From contig JAQGDQ010000931.1 in NCBI GenBank assembly GCA_030141605.1, forward strand, positions 2,501 to 66,500: a stretch of DNA of 64,000 bases. The letters run 5' to 3'. Every line of letters starts with the position of its first letter. The stretch's first letter is position 1. Below are positions 1-12,104 of the stretch, in pieces. A program made the position numbers and the translations under genes. The DNA is from Tubiluchus corallicola. Lineage: Eukaryota; Priapulida; Priapulimorpha; Priapulimorphida; Tubiluchidae. Below the pieces are notes generated by a model that ran no database searches, was not told where the DNA came from, and saw nothing but the letters and a program-made list of their open reading frames with translations.

Positions 1-1230
1 ATTGCATTTTCACTTTTATTTCGTGGTAAGACAATGCGCCTAAAATAAATAACTGAAAGTATTTTGTGCACAAAACATATTTAGAAAAAGTCATAGAAAA
101 GGTTTAATGGGATGCGTATGGGAAAAGGGTAAAATGCAAAAAACCGGTCTGGGGGTAATTTTTTACCCCCCGGTGACCCTATAAGGGTTAAATGAGTTCT
201 TAACCTTTAAGTTTACATTCTCGTTTAGATCTACAGTACAACCATATTTTAATCTTAAATTTTTTTTTACTGTTATTTACATAGTAGCATAGCTTTGTAA
301 TTCTCAATGTGCAAGAGTTTACAATTTTTCTCACAAAGTTTAATTTTCGACTATCTATTACATAATTCGCAGGCATTGTGTCACAAAAATAAAATAACTG
401 TTTCACATTTTCATTTTGTTTAAAACCAAGTCTTTTTCTATAAGCGCTGTTCCATTTTACCCTAATGGCATTGACTTCATTGTTTGACGTACCTTATTAT
501 TATTATATTATTAATTCTTTATTTGTCATTAAAATGGTTCACTCATTATAATAAAATTGAGTAAGCCTCAGCATAATGTTAAGATAACAACACTGTTCAA
601 GACAAATGCGTCCAGTGCAGACTAAAAAAACTAAAGTGCAAAACTAAGGTCTAAATATATACAATAAATGAACATATTTACAAACACCATATTAAAATAT
701 TTTTACAAAACAATATTACAAAAGTACATTCAATTTTACATGACATATTTTACACTATATATACATTTGACATGACACAATTAACAGAAACATGCGATAC
801 ATTACATAAATTTCACTCATTACATTTACACTATTTATACATTTGACATTACAAAACTAGCATAACACGTATTACATTACATAATTTTTTAAAAAATTTC
901 CATTCTTAATCGTTTTATGGAGTCAGGGGCGGGGGGGGGGTAGATGAAAGTTGAGTCTGTGTAATTAGTATCAGATGCACAACGTGGAAGTTGAAAACTG
1001 ACTAATGATAACTTACGCTTTCTTTAAAAATGTGAAAAGTGACATATTAGACACTCCGTATAATGATGTAAAGTAAAGGAAGAAAAATTTGAAAGGATGA
1101 AAGCAAATACAACAACCTAAAAATGAACTGAAATACATTAACTGATCTCATAGTTATCTAAAGCATTATTTAGCTTCATGTAGCAGTTGATTAGTCTGTA
1201 AATAATGTGATGGTAGTAATTTGGTTTGGT
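1..1230. other. AT-rich stretch without a recognisable gene
   Basis: No exon with a convincing splice context was found. Around 500-540 the minus strand reads like the 3' tail of a retroelement (an AATAAA-type signal followed by TTA-rich repeats). A short G-run lies near 927-940. Confidence 0.4.
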
Positions 1231-1238
1231 CCAAGTCA

Positions 1239-1835
1239 CCTATACAATGCACGCGCACACGCATGCGCACACGCACGCACACATATTAAGAAAGACAGCA
1301 GCACGCTTATAACAATTAGCTTAATGGCTAATTAACCGAAGAAGAAGATGCTGAAAAAACTGTGTGTCAACTAGGATTCGAACCAGGAACCTGCGCTACA
1401 GCACTCAGAACACATGTACACACAGAACGCACGTATGTACACGCAGAACACACACACACAGAACAAATGCACACACACACAGAACACACGTATGTACACG
1501 CAGAACATACACACGCGTACACAGAACATATGCATACACACGCACGCATGCACACACATGCGTGCATGTGCACACACATGCACACACACACATGTACACA
1601 CAGAACAAATGCACACACTCACACACACGCATGCACGCACACGCACACACACACACACGCATGCACCGACCCACACACACGCATGAACGCACACACACGC
1701 ATGCACGTATGCACGCACACACATACACACACACACGCATGCACGTACGCACGCACACACACACACACACGCACGCACGCACACAGAACATATGCACACA
1801 CCCACACACACCCATGCATGCATGCACGCAAACAC
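1239..1835. repeat. Compound (CA)n / ACGCAC / ACAGAAC minisatellite
   Basis: Two blocks (about 1239-1283 and 1406-1835) of alternating purine-pyrimidine repeat built from CACA, GCACGCA, CATGCA and ACACAGAACA words. All six frames stay open through it and give His/Thr- or Cys/Val-rich products, as expected of a low-complexity repeat and not of a gene. The pattern could adopt Z-DNA. Confidence 0.9.
1366..1392 (-). repeat. tRNA-like B-box remnant (SINE fragment)
   Basis: The minus strand reads GGTTCGAATCC at 1374-1384, an exact match to the RNA polymerase III B-box. It is preceded by a short tRNA-like stretch and no clear A-box is left. It is probably the stump of a tRNA-derived SINE next to the CA-rich array. 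Confidence 0.4.
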
Positions 1836-2384
1836 GCGACTATAGAAAACTTTAACACACTAAAACTAAAAGAACAATTTCCTTCCCCAAGTTTAAAAAT
1901 TTCACGTATTTCAAACAAAAAACCAAAGCTTGGGTACTCAGGGTACATTTGTAATTTGTTTTTCTGCATAAAACTGTGTCAGTTTTATAGATCTGATCTT
2001 ACACACATTACTTACATTGCTTACAAATTGATTCATTAATTTCTCATTCAATCGCGTCATAATCATAACAGACAGACAGACACTGAGTAAATTTAGAAAA
2101 CTGATAAACTCTCCAGGCTGTGTTTGTTTGGCCCCTGATTGAAAGTTTATTTTTATCTGACAAAAACAAACGTGGATGTTTTTTTTATAAAAATATTAGA
2201 CCAGAAATCATCATCTAATGTTAATATGAATCACAAGAAGACAACTGATTTTGCATAAAGAAAATTTGACAATAACAACAAAAAGAAAGACATCATGTTT
2301 CAGCCCATATGGTGGGTTGTTCTTCAGGCAAAAAGAAAAACGCACAAATAATCACCAAATACTATTTTTGAGGAGGGGGGGGGG

Positions 2385-2862
2385 CAAGCCAGTCCAACTC
2401 AGTGCCGGTCGCAAGCCCGGATAAATAGGGAGGGTTAGGGTCAGGAAGGATATCCGCCTGTAAAAACTGCGCCAAAACCTTCTGTGAATGAGTCGGTGAG
2501 ACTTAAAGGGAAAGTCCACAAAGAAGTGGTCAGACCCGCTCTAATCTATGGGCTGGAAGCAGCTTCTCTAAAGAAGACCGAAGAGAAGAAAATGGGTGTG
2601 GTGGAGATGAGGATGTTGAGACGGATGGTGGGAATAACGAGAAGAGATAAAATTAGAAATAATAATATCAGAGGAACAGTAAAAGTAGTGGAAGCCTTGC
2701 AAGATTGCGATGGTATGGACACCTGAAAAGAAGAGTCGGTGAAGATCTTGCGGGAAGGGAAGACATAAATGAAGAGATGGTCAACAACAGGAATGCGTGG
2801 AGAAGACTCACTCACAATGGCGACCCCGCATAGGGAGAAGCTGGGAAGAAGAAGAAGAAGAC
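2385..2862 (+). mobile_element. RTE-type LINE 3' end (degenerate)
   Basis: Conceptual translation from about 2484 gives a peptide with VVRPALIYGLEA, EMRMLRRMVGITRRDKIRN and, after one frameshift near 2710, RWYGHLKRR. This is the conserved C-terminal tail of reverse transcriptases of RTE-like LINEs. The preceding GGGTTAGGGTCAGGAAGG-type stretch and the terminal GGCGACCCC followed by (GAA)n at 2820-2862 are typical of the 3' ends of such elements. It is 5'-truncated, frameshifted and not functional. Confidence 0.8.
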
Positions 2863-3009
2863 TATTTTTGAGGATTTGCATGCTAACAGATCAATAATTA
2901 ATTAGTATAATGATCTTAATGCCAAGACTATTATTAGTGTCGGTACGAACCCACAATTCATTAAATTTTGATATGACACTTGAAAGGCAGGACACGTGAA
3001 AAAGTTGGA

Positions 3010-3062
3010 AATCCAGTTCAGAGCTTGGACTTGAGCCCAACACCTGATTTGTAGAGCGGTTA
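3010..3062 (-). repeat. Degenerate tRNA-like segment
   Basis: The minus strand carries TTAACCGCTCTAC followed by GGGCTCAAGTCC, resembling the D-arm and B-box of a tRNA-derived SINE. No complete cloverleaf is visible. Confidence 0.25.
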
Positions 3063-3179
3063 ATGTTTTTTCTCATTATTTTTCCACTCTATCACTCCAT
3101 TAATCAAATACCAAGTGTCTCAATAGTTAGCTTAAGAAAAATACATTTTACAGCACAAATAATTCTTTGTTTAACCCTG

Positions 3180-3478
3180 TCTTCTTCTAACATATCACAA
3201 ACAGTTTTGTTGTTTGTCCTTTCTGTTTAACCCACCACAAATTGTTAGTAACAACATACATTCTTAAAGGAAGACAGAATGATTTTTCCCATAAACACAA
3301 ACAGTTTTATTGTTTGTCCTTTCTGTTTAACCCACCACAAATTGTTAGTAACAACATACATTCTTAAAGGAAGACAGAATGATTTTTCCCATAAACACAA
3401 ACAGTTTCATTGTTTGTCCTTTCTGTTTAACCCACCACAAATTGTTAGTAACTACACACATTCTTAAAGGAAGACGGG
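3180..3478. repeat. 100-bp tandem repeat, about three copies
   Basis: The marker CTTAAAGGAAGAC recurs at 3263, 3363 and 3463, exactly 100 bp apart. Copies differ by a few substitutions. The last unit runs into the dispersed repeat that starts at about 3461, so the tandem array seems to have grown from the edge of that element. Confidence 0.85.
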
Positions 3479-3975
3479 ATGATTTTTCACATACTACCCC
3501 ATTTTCAAATCCAATAAAAAGTGAACACTTTAACACATTTAATACTGCAAAAGCGTTTCTCATAATAAAATAATAGACTAAAAACTTAATTAACGGCGAG
3601 CAAGCCCAACTATTGATGACATCACAAACGAACATAATTTTCAACAGCAAAAATATTCCATGAGCGTGTTGCATGCGTTTACAAAAGCGAAAATTGAAGT
3701 ACAGTGCTACTGTAAGATATTCAGTGTGTTGCTGAAAAAACTAGGCAAGCTCCAAGATAAAAATTCAAATTTACCACTGTGATCACCCATGACCTATCGA
3801 ACGTGCTAACACGTTTGACCTGAGAGGTACAGCACCTATTTTTTCTTCAATGCCCGTATTGTTTTCGAAATGCACGTAACAGCGAAGAACTAATGGCGCA
3901 AATGCGAAATTGCGTTTGTGTAGTAATAACTCTTTCGCATAAGTCGTGTTTGAAAAAAATACTATGTTTCATTCA
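3461..3975 (+). repeat. Dispersed repeat family R1, copy A
   Basis: A sequence of about 515 bp with a close relative at 13057-13600 (same strand) and an inverted, shorter relative at 12105-12412. Shared landmarks are CCCATTTTCAAAT, the GATGACATCACAAA region and GAAAATTGAAGTACAGTG. No coding capacity was recognised. It is probably a non-autonomous transposon. Confidence 0.7.
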
Positions 3976-4684
3976 ACACAGTGTCATTGTGACATGTTGT
4001 ATTAAATGCATTATTTCTCTTAATCAATGGACTCTGTGCTCAATCTATCACTGTGTTCTTTCATGTGTGATGATTTTTTATGATTATAATGAATTTTCCA
4101 CGATATTAAATTCATATCAAAAGATAGTTTATTACTATCCATGCTTTTTCTTCTTCACCAGAAGAATTCCCCGCAGCGTTGAGCTGAAATATCACACCAT
4201 TTCTTTCATTATTGTGCTTTTTTTATTAATTGTACGTATTCTTCTCATTATTAATTGCCCACGTGTTGCTGATGCTGCATCTTTTCAAAGCAACACCGAG
4301 AGGCGCTTGACGACTATCTCTCCGTAAACAAAAATACACCGTTAAATGTCACGATTGCACGCATGAATAAAATCAAAGCAATTCAGATCTTGTCGACAGA
4401 AGAAAGAAAGAAAGAAATTCTTCAATAGCGCTGGGCTGGTTGGTCGCGCGGATAATAAGCAGGCAATCTTATTAGGAGATTTACTGCTATTACAGCGGGG
4501 AGTAAAAAATCCAGGTGAGTGGGCAGGTGTTCTTTTAACGAGATAAAGATGAAATGATGGCGCTCAATGAATGTACTAAGCGCATACAAGCGAAACCCTG
4601 CGAAATAATACTGATTTAATTTCTTAATTTTGATGTAAATAATTATAATAGCAAGGCTACTAGTGCAATAGTTCTACTCATAAG

Positions 4685-5190
4685 CTGTAAGGCAGGGGTG
4701 GGCAAATTGTGGCCCCCCGAGAGAATTTGTGCGGCCCGCGAAGAGATTTGTCAACCTAATGAAAGTGCGGCCCGGGCGATTAATTGAGTGTATCCAGCTG
4801 AAGTCCGTGCCACAATCCCAAAGATAGTGCAGGTAGTTTTTTCTACTAGATCGGATGCCATTAACCCTTACAAGACGTTTGTAGCTTAATGTCACTGTAC
4901 TACACAGACTGTGTGATACACATTACTAATATGTATTGTAATGAAATTACCACTATCTGTCCCGAAAGTAGAATATATGGTTGGTAATATAAATTTTAAT
5001 TACTTCTAAAATAGTTTCTTTAGTTTAGTAGTGCAATAGTAATGATGTACGCACACCGGATGCAAAAAAAATCGTTATTAGGTCCAACTGTACTTGGCTC
5101 CTTGATCAAACTGCCTGTGGCCCGCAGGAATTGCGGGAAAGTTTAATGTGGCCCGGCTAGTCAGATAATTTGCACACCCCTGCTGTAAGG
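4685..5190. mobile_element. hAT-like MITE H1, copy 1, with 8-bp target duplication
   Basis: The element runs from 4693 to 5182. It starts CAGGGGTGGGCAAATTGTGG and ends AATTTGCACACCCCTG, so the ends are inverted. It is flanked by the exact 8-bp direct repeat CTGTAAGG at 4685-4692 and 5183-5190. Terminal CAGGGG and an 8-bp duplication are hallmarks of the hAT superfamily. It is about 490 bp long with no ORF, so non-autonomous. A sister copy lies at 25156-25655. Confidence 0.93.
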
Positions 5191-5391
5191 GATTGTCTCA
5201 ATGCTCGACTTGCTATTAGACTGGTCCCTAAATCTCTTGAGGTGCCTGAAGAGGACAGTGAAAATAGGAAAGGTCACTAGTGCACTAGTTCTTTCCAGTT
5301 TTTGTCTAATTCGACTAAAAGAATTGCCCAAAGTTTGCATTCATCTGTATCAATTTTCAAACATTTTGGTTTGATTTCTAAAAAATATGGA

Positions 5392-5416
5392 AAGTAAGTA
5401 AGTAAGTAAGTAAGTG

Positions 5417-5479
<63 letters not shown>

Positions 5480-5492
5480 GAGTAAGTAAGTG
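5392..5492. repeat. (AAGT)n microsatellite
   Basis: About 25 tandem GTAA/AAGT units with rare GTGA variants. The minus strand translates as repeated LLTY. It follows a sequence that looks like a retroelement 3' end, as does the shorter (AAGT)n at about 23866-23884. Confidence 0.95.
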
Positions 5493-6079
5493 AGCAAAAT
5501 TGAGGGTAACGGAATTTTGTTTAATTATGTAACACAGTAAACGTCCAACTGCCGAAACTAGCACGTCGTTGGAGGACACTACTCTCACATCCGGGGCTAC
5601 AAAATTTGAAATTATCGCATATCACACATTTCGCAAAAGTGAGTTTTTCGCAAAACTGCTTGTATATTTTATTTGGTCTTAAAGTGGAAAAAGCCAGGCA
5701 CACGGGTAAGCTTATTGGGCAGCAGATGTGTTAATGCGAAGCTAATGTTAATGTTAATAAATAGCAGATCTATTACTAGATTTAAAAAAATGCTAAAAAA
5801 TCAAATTTCAAGTAAGCATCAGTGAGTAATCAAAATTTCTATTAGTATCCATCCTCACAGTAGTTGCAAAACAGTGGTGTTAGCTTAATCAAGTTATCTT
5901 AATTTTACATACTATTAACAAATAATAGTCTTTCTATCTTATATATCATCCCATATATGAGCTTCATTCATTACATCATTCCATTTTAAGCATTAATGTT
6001 TTTTTATCACACGATTCACTTTAAATTTTCAGATTATTTCCATTACTTTTTTTCTATCACTGTGTGGGACAATCTAACA

Positions 6080-6262
6080 AGCCCTGCTTTCTGATTGCCC
6101 GCAACACATTTACATTCGTGTATAGGTGAACAGTGTTTGAGGCTTTTCCTGTGCAGTATTTCTTATTTGTATTATGTTCATTGTAGGCCCTTTCACTAGA
6201 TATTGTACATGAAACTATTGTAAATGTGTAATGTGAAATAAATGACTTATGACTTATGACTA
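6080..6262 (+). mobile_element. Probable retroelement 3' tail ending in TGACTTA repeats
   Basis: Reads TGTGAAATAAATGACTTATG and then further ACTTATG units to about 6262. An AATAAA signal running straight into a short tandem repeat is typical of CR1/L2-like LINE or SINE 3' ends. No coding part is recognisable. Confidence 0.45.
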
Positions 6263-6617
6263 AGCTCTGACATTGGCAACAACAACTTATCAAATAGTAT
6301 TTAACTGAATAGAAATTGAATAAGACAGATTTGATTCAGTTTTGAATCAAGTACGATAAATGACCTGCTTATTGGAATGAGAGGTGGGAGGGTGCAAAAT
6401 GGGTAGCTCTGATCTGGTCACACACAGCTTTTGCTCATTTACGAAGTTAAACAGCATCATGCCTGGTAAGTAAACGGATGGAAGAGTTGCAGGAGAATTG
6501 CTGTCGAACAGTCTCATCGGGCACCACATCTCCAATCATCCGCTTCGTTGAAAGAGAACATATGCTCATCTGCATAAGGCTGAAACACCTTAGATGCTTA
6601 AGATTCTGAAACTCCAG

Positions 6618-7346
6618 GTCGTGTTCCAACTACAAACTAGTCCGCTGTGCTACAGAAAGCCGGGACAGGGTCGTGTTCCAACTACAAACTAGTCCGCTGT
6701 GCTACAGAAAGCCGGGACAGGGTCGTGTTCCAACTACAAACTAGTCCGCTGTGCTACAGAAAGCCGGGACAGGGTCGTGTTCCAACTACAAACTAGTCCG
6801 CTGTGCTACAGAAAGCCGGGACAGGGTCGCGTTCCAACTACAAACTAGTCTGCTGTGCTACAGAAAGCCGGGACAGGGTCGCGTTCCAACTACAAACTAG
6901 TCTGCTGTGCTACAGAAAGCCGGGACAGGGTCGTGTTCCAACTACAAACTAGTCTGCTGTGCTACAGAAAGCCGGGACAGGGTCGCGTTCCAACTACAAA
7001 CTAGTCCGCTGTGCTACAGAAAGCCGGGACAGGGTCGTGTTCCAACTACAAACTTGTCCGCTGTGCTACAGAAAGCCGGGACAGGGTCGCGTTCCAACTA
7101 CAAACTAGTCCGCTGTGCTACAGAAAGCCGGGACAGGGTCGTGTTCCAACTACAAACTAGTCCGCTGTGCTACAGAAAGCCGGGACAGGGTCGCGTTCCA
7201 ACTACAAACTAGTCCGCTGTGCTACAGAAAGCCGGGACAGGGTCGCGTTCCAACTACAAACTAGTCCGCTGTGCTACAGAAAGCCGGGACAGGGTCGTGT
7301 TCCAACTACAAACTAGTCCGCTGTGCTACAGAAAGCCGGGACAGGT
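6618..7346. repeat. 52-bp minisatellite, 14 copies
   Basis: Near-perfect head-to-tail units with landmarks GTTCCAACTACAAACTAGTC and GCTACAGAAAGCCGGGACAG. Starts fall at 6618, 6670, 6722 and so on, every 52 bp. Variation is limited to single sites (CGTG/CGCG, TCCGC/TCTGC). There are no unique spacers, so it is not a CRISPR-like array, and the ORFs through it are repeat artefacts. Confidence 0.97.
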
Positions 7347-7627
7347 TTGTGTATGGTGTGAACGTTTAGGGTGCTGAAGCATTACAGAAAAATGTCCATA
7401 ATTTCTACATTTAAGAAGAAGAACGAAGAAGTATAGAAGAAGTATTAAGGTTATTGTCCCTGGCATGAATCCTACTGATTTTTTGCAGTGACTCAGCTGA
7501 ATGATTTGTTTCTGTTCACATTCTTATGTGAATCTAATCTTCATTTTCACCATCATCTCATTCACTCTTCATTGTCACTTCCTTGTCCTTACTACCCTCC
7601 CTTGCATTTCATTTTTTGCTTTTTTAT

Positions 7628-7765
7628 TCTGCACCTTTCACTTTTTCTCTTTCCATTTTACCTTCTCCTCAGTCCTGTACGAATTCTACCTTCCTGCACC
7701 TTTCACCTTTTCTTTTTCCATTCTGCCCTCTGCTCAGTCCTGTACAAGTTCTACCTTCTTGGTCG
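7628..7765. repeat. Pyrimidine-rich duplicated segment
   Basis: Two adjacent copies of about 66 bp, each beginning GCACCTTTCAC and containing CTCAGTCCTGTAC, inside a C/T-rich stretch (7500-7770). The short ORFs here follow the base composition and are not supported as genes. Confidence 0.6.
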
Positions 7766-7865
7766 GGCACAGATATATTAATGTCTGGTGAATTTAAACT
7801 TTGTTCATTTGTTGTAGTAACAGCTTCTTTGTAAAATATGTAACAATGCTGTATTTATGGCATTT

Positions 7866-7869
7866 TAGA

Positions 7870-7900
<31 letters not shown>

Positions 7901-8378
7901 CTAAACTAAACTAAACTAAACTAAACTAAACTAAACTAAACTAAACTAAACTAAACTAAACTAAACTAAACTAAACTAAACTGAAACTAAACTGAAACTG
8001 AAACTGAAACTGAAACTGAAGTAAAGTAAAGTAAAGTAAAGTAAAGTAAAGTAAAGTAAAGTAAAGTAAAGTAACATACAGTAAAGTAAAGTAAAGTACA
8101 GGTAGTAAAGTATAGTAAAGTAAAGTAAAGTAAAGTAAAGTAAAGTAAAGTAAAGTAAAGTAAAGTAAAGTAAAGTAAAGTAAACTAAACTAAACTAAAC
8201 TAAACTAAACTAAACTAAAACTAAAACTAAAACTAAACTAAACTAAACTAAACTAAACTAAACTAAACTAAACTAAACTAAACTAAACTAAACTAAACTA
8301 AACTAAACTAAACTAAACTAAACTAAACTAAACTAAACTAAACTAAACTAAACTAAACTAAACTAAACTAAACTAAAC
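7866..8378. repeat. Pentanucleotide array switching AAACT / AAAGT / AAACT
   Basis: It starts in AGAAATAAACTAAACTAAAC, i.e. from an AATAAA-containing tail. About 21 AAACT units are followed by a few hexamer GAAACT units (about 7980-8020), then a long GTAAA (AAAGT) block (about 8020-8180), then AAACT again to 8378 with a short AAAACT interlude. No known animal telomere unit matches. Confidence 0.95.
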
Positions 8379-9190
8379 ATTAAAAAATCACCATGTTGCG
8401 AAGTTTGAGAAAACATTTTAACCAAGCTTCCAAGCTAATAAAGCAGAAATGTTACAACTCCTGGGACGAATTCAACATTCCGAAAAGTGATTTTTACCGG
8501 AAACGGTCGAGTTGGGACTTCACATAAGTGTCTCCCAACACATTAAATCAGCAGCGAAGCACATTCACACGTAAGACTGACACCTGCCGCTACGTTTTAT
8601 TAGAAATCACGCAAGGCACACACTGGAGATTACAAGTACACGTAATACAAGCCGAGCCACAAAGAAATATTAATCTAAACAGGCAGGTGATTGGGAACAC
8701 GAGCAGTTTAAGATGATTAAGGTGTTTTAAGAAAACGGAAACATAAAAACATTCAGGCTGCAAACGTGCAAATGTGTTTAAATGCGGGTAAAACAGTTTG
8801 GCAAACGCTTGTAGTGCAGAGGCCTATGTAGTATCACACAGTGAGAAACACGTTAATTTTTACATTGAATATTACTTAAAAACTTAAGATGTGTACATCG
8901 TAAAAAGTCTTGTGTCGGTTTTTTAAACACTTGTAAGTTTAAAATTTAAAATGGCGTCCAAAATGGCCGCCAACTATTCAGGATGGCCTCTAATTAAGTG
9001 AAACAATAAGTCTTAAAATGATAGACAATGTCAAGAATTAACAAGTGTTAATTCATACGAAATTAAATAAGCTTCTGAATTATTTTTGATTCATTTATAA
9101 ACTTGCGCAAGTTTACGTACGATCGATACGTGATGTATGAAGGTCACAATGATAACACTGACAAAGTACCCTACAACTACTTGGGAAATG
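8379..9190. other. No gene recognised
   Basis: Unique AT-rich sequence with no exon supported on either strand. A short GGCGTCCAAAATGGCCGCC patch lies near 8953. Confidence 0.35.
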
Positions 9191-9194
9191 AACG

Positions 9195-9515
9195 GTGTGT
9201 AATCAGCATTTGCAGTGCCTAACCAGTATTTACAGTGCATAGTCATCATTTACAGTGCACAGTCAGCATTTACAGGGCATAACCAGCACTTACAGTGCAT
9301 AATCAGCATTTACAGCGTATAACCATCATTGACAGAGCATAATCAGCATGTACATAATCAGAATTTACAGCGCACAATCACCATTAACAGCGCATAATCA
9401 GCATTTACAGTGCATAATCAGTATTTACAGTGTATAACCAGCATTGACAGAGCATAATCAGCATGTACATAATCAGAATTTACAGTGTATAGTCAGCATT
9501 TACGGCGCATAATCC
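9195..9515. repeat. Degenerate tandem repeat of about 24 bp
   Basis: About 13 imperfect units built on CATAATCAGCATTTACAGTG. Spacing varies through small deletions, for example GCATGTACATAATCAGAATT, which appears twice. The second half partly repeats the first, suggesting a block duplication. Confidence 0.85.
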
Positions 9516-10028
9516 ACGTTGAAGTTGAGGTGCATTCTGCACACTGAAAAACATAACCTTGAGAAAATTACTGTTAAAGTCAGCCATTGTTTTTTGTCGC
9601 GTTTGTACAAAACACTCTATGGATTTTACAAGAGCAAATTGAAGTTGCGTTTAAATCCAGTAGATGGCTCTTCCAGATGAAGATCTGCGTTTGTCAACAG
9701 AAAAAACCCGTAAACAAAATGGCGGCTTTCACGAGCTACAATCGGGGTTTGAATGTACAAGTTTTTTACAATTGCAGTACTAGTTTCTAGACAGAAAAAT
9801 GGATAAGGAGTTATAAAATTAGATTTTTAGTATTTTTTGGACATTTTCCTGATAATTTGATGCTAGACTATAAAAGTCGAATATATTTAGCAATTGTTTT
9901 TATTGTTTTAACCAAACTTTTGGGTTATTCTACTTGAAACATCATAACGTAGTTTTAACTATGCCGACTAATGGACGGTTTTGGTTTGCAAGCACACGTA
10001 TAACATTTATGTCATAACTATGGCTTAC

Positions 10029-10160
10029 CTCTGTACGTATTTCTAACACCGACTTGAAATCGTTCGACATAGACGCGAGTTTTGACTGCAGCGCCACCAC
10101 GACAGCATTCGAGTGAGTCTGTCTGTGACGTCCGTTTTGGCCTCCACTTGAACGTACAAA
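10029..10160 (-). CDS. STX5: Syntaxin-5, coding exon 6
   Basis: Residues about 167-210 of the rebuilt protein. The acceptor ATTTCAG precedes FVRSSGGQNGRH and the exon includes SKLASMSNDFKSVLEIRTE, followed by donor GAG|GTAAGCC. The match to the syntaxin-5 segment after the Habc bundle is very close and the phase is 0 on both sides. The exons for the SNARE motif and membrane anchor were not found to the left and presumably lie outside the window. Confidence 0.93.
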
Positions 10161-10242
10161 CTGAAATAGTTAAAAATATATACATACGAACGACTGTCGA
10201 CTAAAAGAGTTTTGTACCTTGTATACAGCAATGATGTCCTTC

Positions 10243-10600
10243 ACTTAAAACAGTGGTTCCCAAACTAGGGGTAAATTACCCCCCGGGGGTAATATGGTTT
10301 TTTTGGGGGGTAACGGGCACCCCTCTGAAAATTTTTAAAACTTCGCTCGGAATGCATTTTACGTAGTTTTCTTCTTGAAGAGACTGCCTCCGGTAATACT
10401 TGTTTTGGCAACAATACAACAACAACACCTGGAAATTTATTTATGTCACGAGCAAACATAAATAATTTTGCTTGCTTGTGGCATATACGTGTGTTTACTT
10501 TTTGAGTTGGAGAAGTAGTACTAGGTGGGGGTAATGGACAAGACCGGGTTTCCCGATTTGGGTAACGGTCCGAGAAAGTTTGGGAACCACTGACTTAAAA
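10243..10600. mobile_element. hAT-like MITE H2 with 8-bp target duplication
   Basis: The element is 10251-10592. It begins CAGTGGTTCCCAAACT and ends AGTTTGGGAACCACTG, perfect 16-bp inverted termini. The direct repeat ACTTAAAA at 10243-10250 and 10593-10600 is an exact 8-bp duplication. It is 342 bp with no ORF. It sits in a syntaxin-5 intron 82 bp from exon 6. The GGTTCC/GGGAACC termini relate it to the older copy at 24237-24766. Confidence 0.95.
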
Positions 10601-10798
10601 CATGAACTGTATTTTATCCTTTCGACGTGTGTATATGATTGCGCTTTAACTGATGACACACACATGAGAAAGTCACTGCTAAATTTATAAATTCATTGTA
10701 TGCGAGTCGTATTAAAACAATAGTTTCTGGTTTGTACATCACATGTTAATTATAACTGGCATGTTAATTGTGTATTAATTACTGTAGATAAAGAACTA

Positions 10799-11299
10799 AT
10801 ATTACACGGATGAGAATGATAAATTGCAAAAAACTCTGAAACAGGCTGGGGGTTTGGGGGCCGCGTAGGCCCCCATGTGGGTTCTAGCAACAATTGCAAT
10901 TTTGTGACCATAGAGACCTCTAAGTGGACTTAAAATATCAATTACCTTGTTTCATGCATATTTAAAATACCCAACTATCAGGATACATGATACCTAATTG
11001 TCTCAAAAACGTCTAAGTACTGGCCGCTCCTATGCAAAAGTATATAAAAACTGTCTGCAATTGACTCAAATAACTCCGCACAATTGATTCTATATTTTTA
11101 TACATAGAGATATACACGTGGTTACACTGATGTACGTGATGTAAACAAAGTGACGGCCTGCCAACTAGCGGTCAGCTTGTGAAATGAAGTACAGGGTCCG
11201 TAAAAATTTTCTCAACGAATTTACACGATTTACAAAAATGGCACTACTGGTCTTCCAAAAACTCCGGATCTGCGGAAAATTCTCATCCCTGATATTACA
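10799..11299. mobile_element. MITE H3, copy 1, with 8-bp target duplication
   Basis: The element is 10807-11291, ends CGGATGAGAAT and ATTCTCATCCCTG, flanked by exact ATATTACA at 10799-10806 and 11292-11299. Close copies are at 15263-15720 (same strand) and 21860-22377 (inverted). The interior is shared, including GTGACGGCCTGCCA, and non-coding. The 8-bp duplication suggests hAT mobilisation. Confidence 0.92.
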
Positions 11300-11664
11300 A
11301 GGGATGCAAAAAAAGCAAATGGCATCTTGCAAGATGCCGCATTTGTTGTAAATACATTGTAAATGCAAAACGATCTAAATTGGTTAGATTAACTACATTA
11401 ACTATATCATCATCTTAGTCTAGCACACAAAAGAAGTTAACACCCTCAACAACATTCAATTTTAAGTAATTTTTACCATTTTTCCATTACAGAGATAAGG
11501 AATTGTTCTCCATTTCTATTGTTACAGTAATTTTCAAATTTACGTACTGGTGGCTCCATCTTTGGGATTTTTTAACATTTCTTACACTAATGTGCAGATG
11601 AAGGCAGCCTAAGAATTGCATTAATTGTCTAAATTAAACTTGAAAAATGGTTTGATGTGCTTAC

Positions 11665-11777
11665 GTTTTGTAAATCAGCAATTTGTTTATTTAACGAGTT
11701 TATATCTTGTTTAATGATGTACGTCAATTCTTGGATCTCCACCGGCCTGTCGTCAAACAACGATCGCTTTTTTGCCA
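11665..11777 (-). CDS. STX5: Syntaxin-5, coding exon 5
   Basis: Codes for residues about 129-166: after acceptor TTTTTCAG the frame gives AKKRSLFDDRPVEIQELTYI followed by IKQDINSLNKQIADLQN, with donor AAC|GTAAGC. This is the most conserved N-terminal segment of syntaxin-5 (SLFDD, EIxELTYIIKQDI). The entering phase (2 nt) matches the T left by exon 4 and gives the expected Leu. Confidence 0.96.
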
Positions 11778-12104
11778 CTGAAAAAGAGTCGTGTCATTAG
11801 CCAGGTTCATTTAAAACAACGTCACTGCAGTACGCAACCTCAGATCTAGTTATATAGCCTAGGGGTGGCAGGCACGTAGCCAGGGGGAACCATGGGAGCC
11901 TAGGTTCCCCTGTCGAAGAATTTTAAAAAAATTATGCACGTTTTGTATCATTTCTAGCTGTCCGGCGGTTCTTAATAAAAAAATTAACGAACAAACATTT
12001 GATTTACTGCACTAACATTTTTTTGTTATCTCTTCGTACGGTCTTTCGTCACTCTTTCGCCTCCATACAATTAACCTTTCCTTTTAACACCAAGTAGGCT
12101 GCTA

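Noticed and set aside
1362-2039. Open frames rich in His/Thr or Cys/Val in all six frames
   Set aside because: They follow the (CA)n-type minisatellite; no start context, domain or splice signal.
6618-7346. CRISPR-like appearance of the 52-bp array
   Set aside because: Units are contiguous without unique spacers, and the genome is animal.
7866-8378. Interstitial telomere-like array
   Set aside because: AAACT and AAAGT do not match TTAGGG, TTAGG or other animal telomere units.
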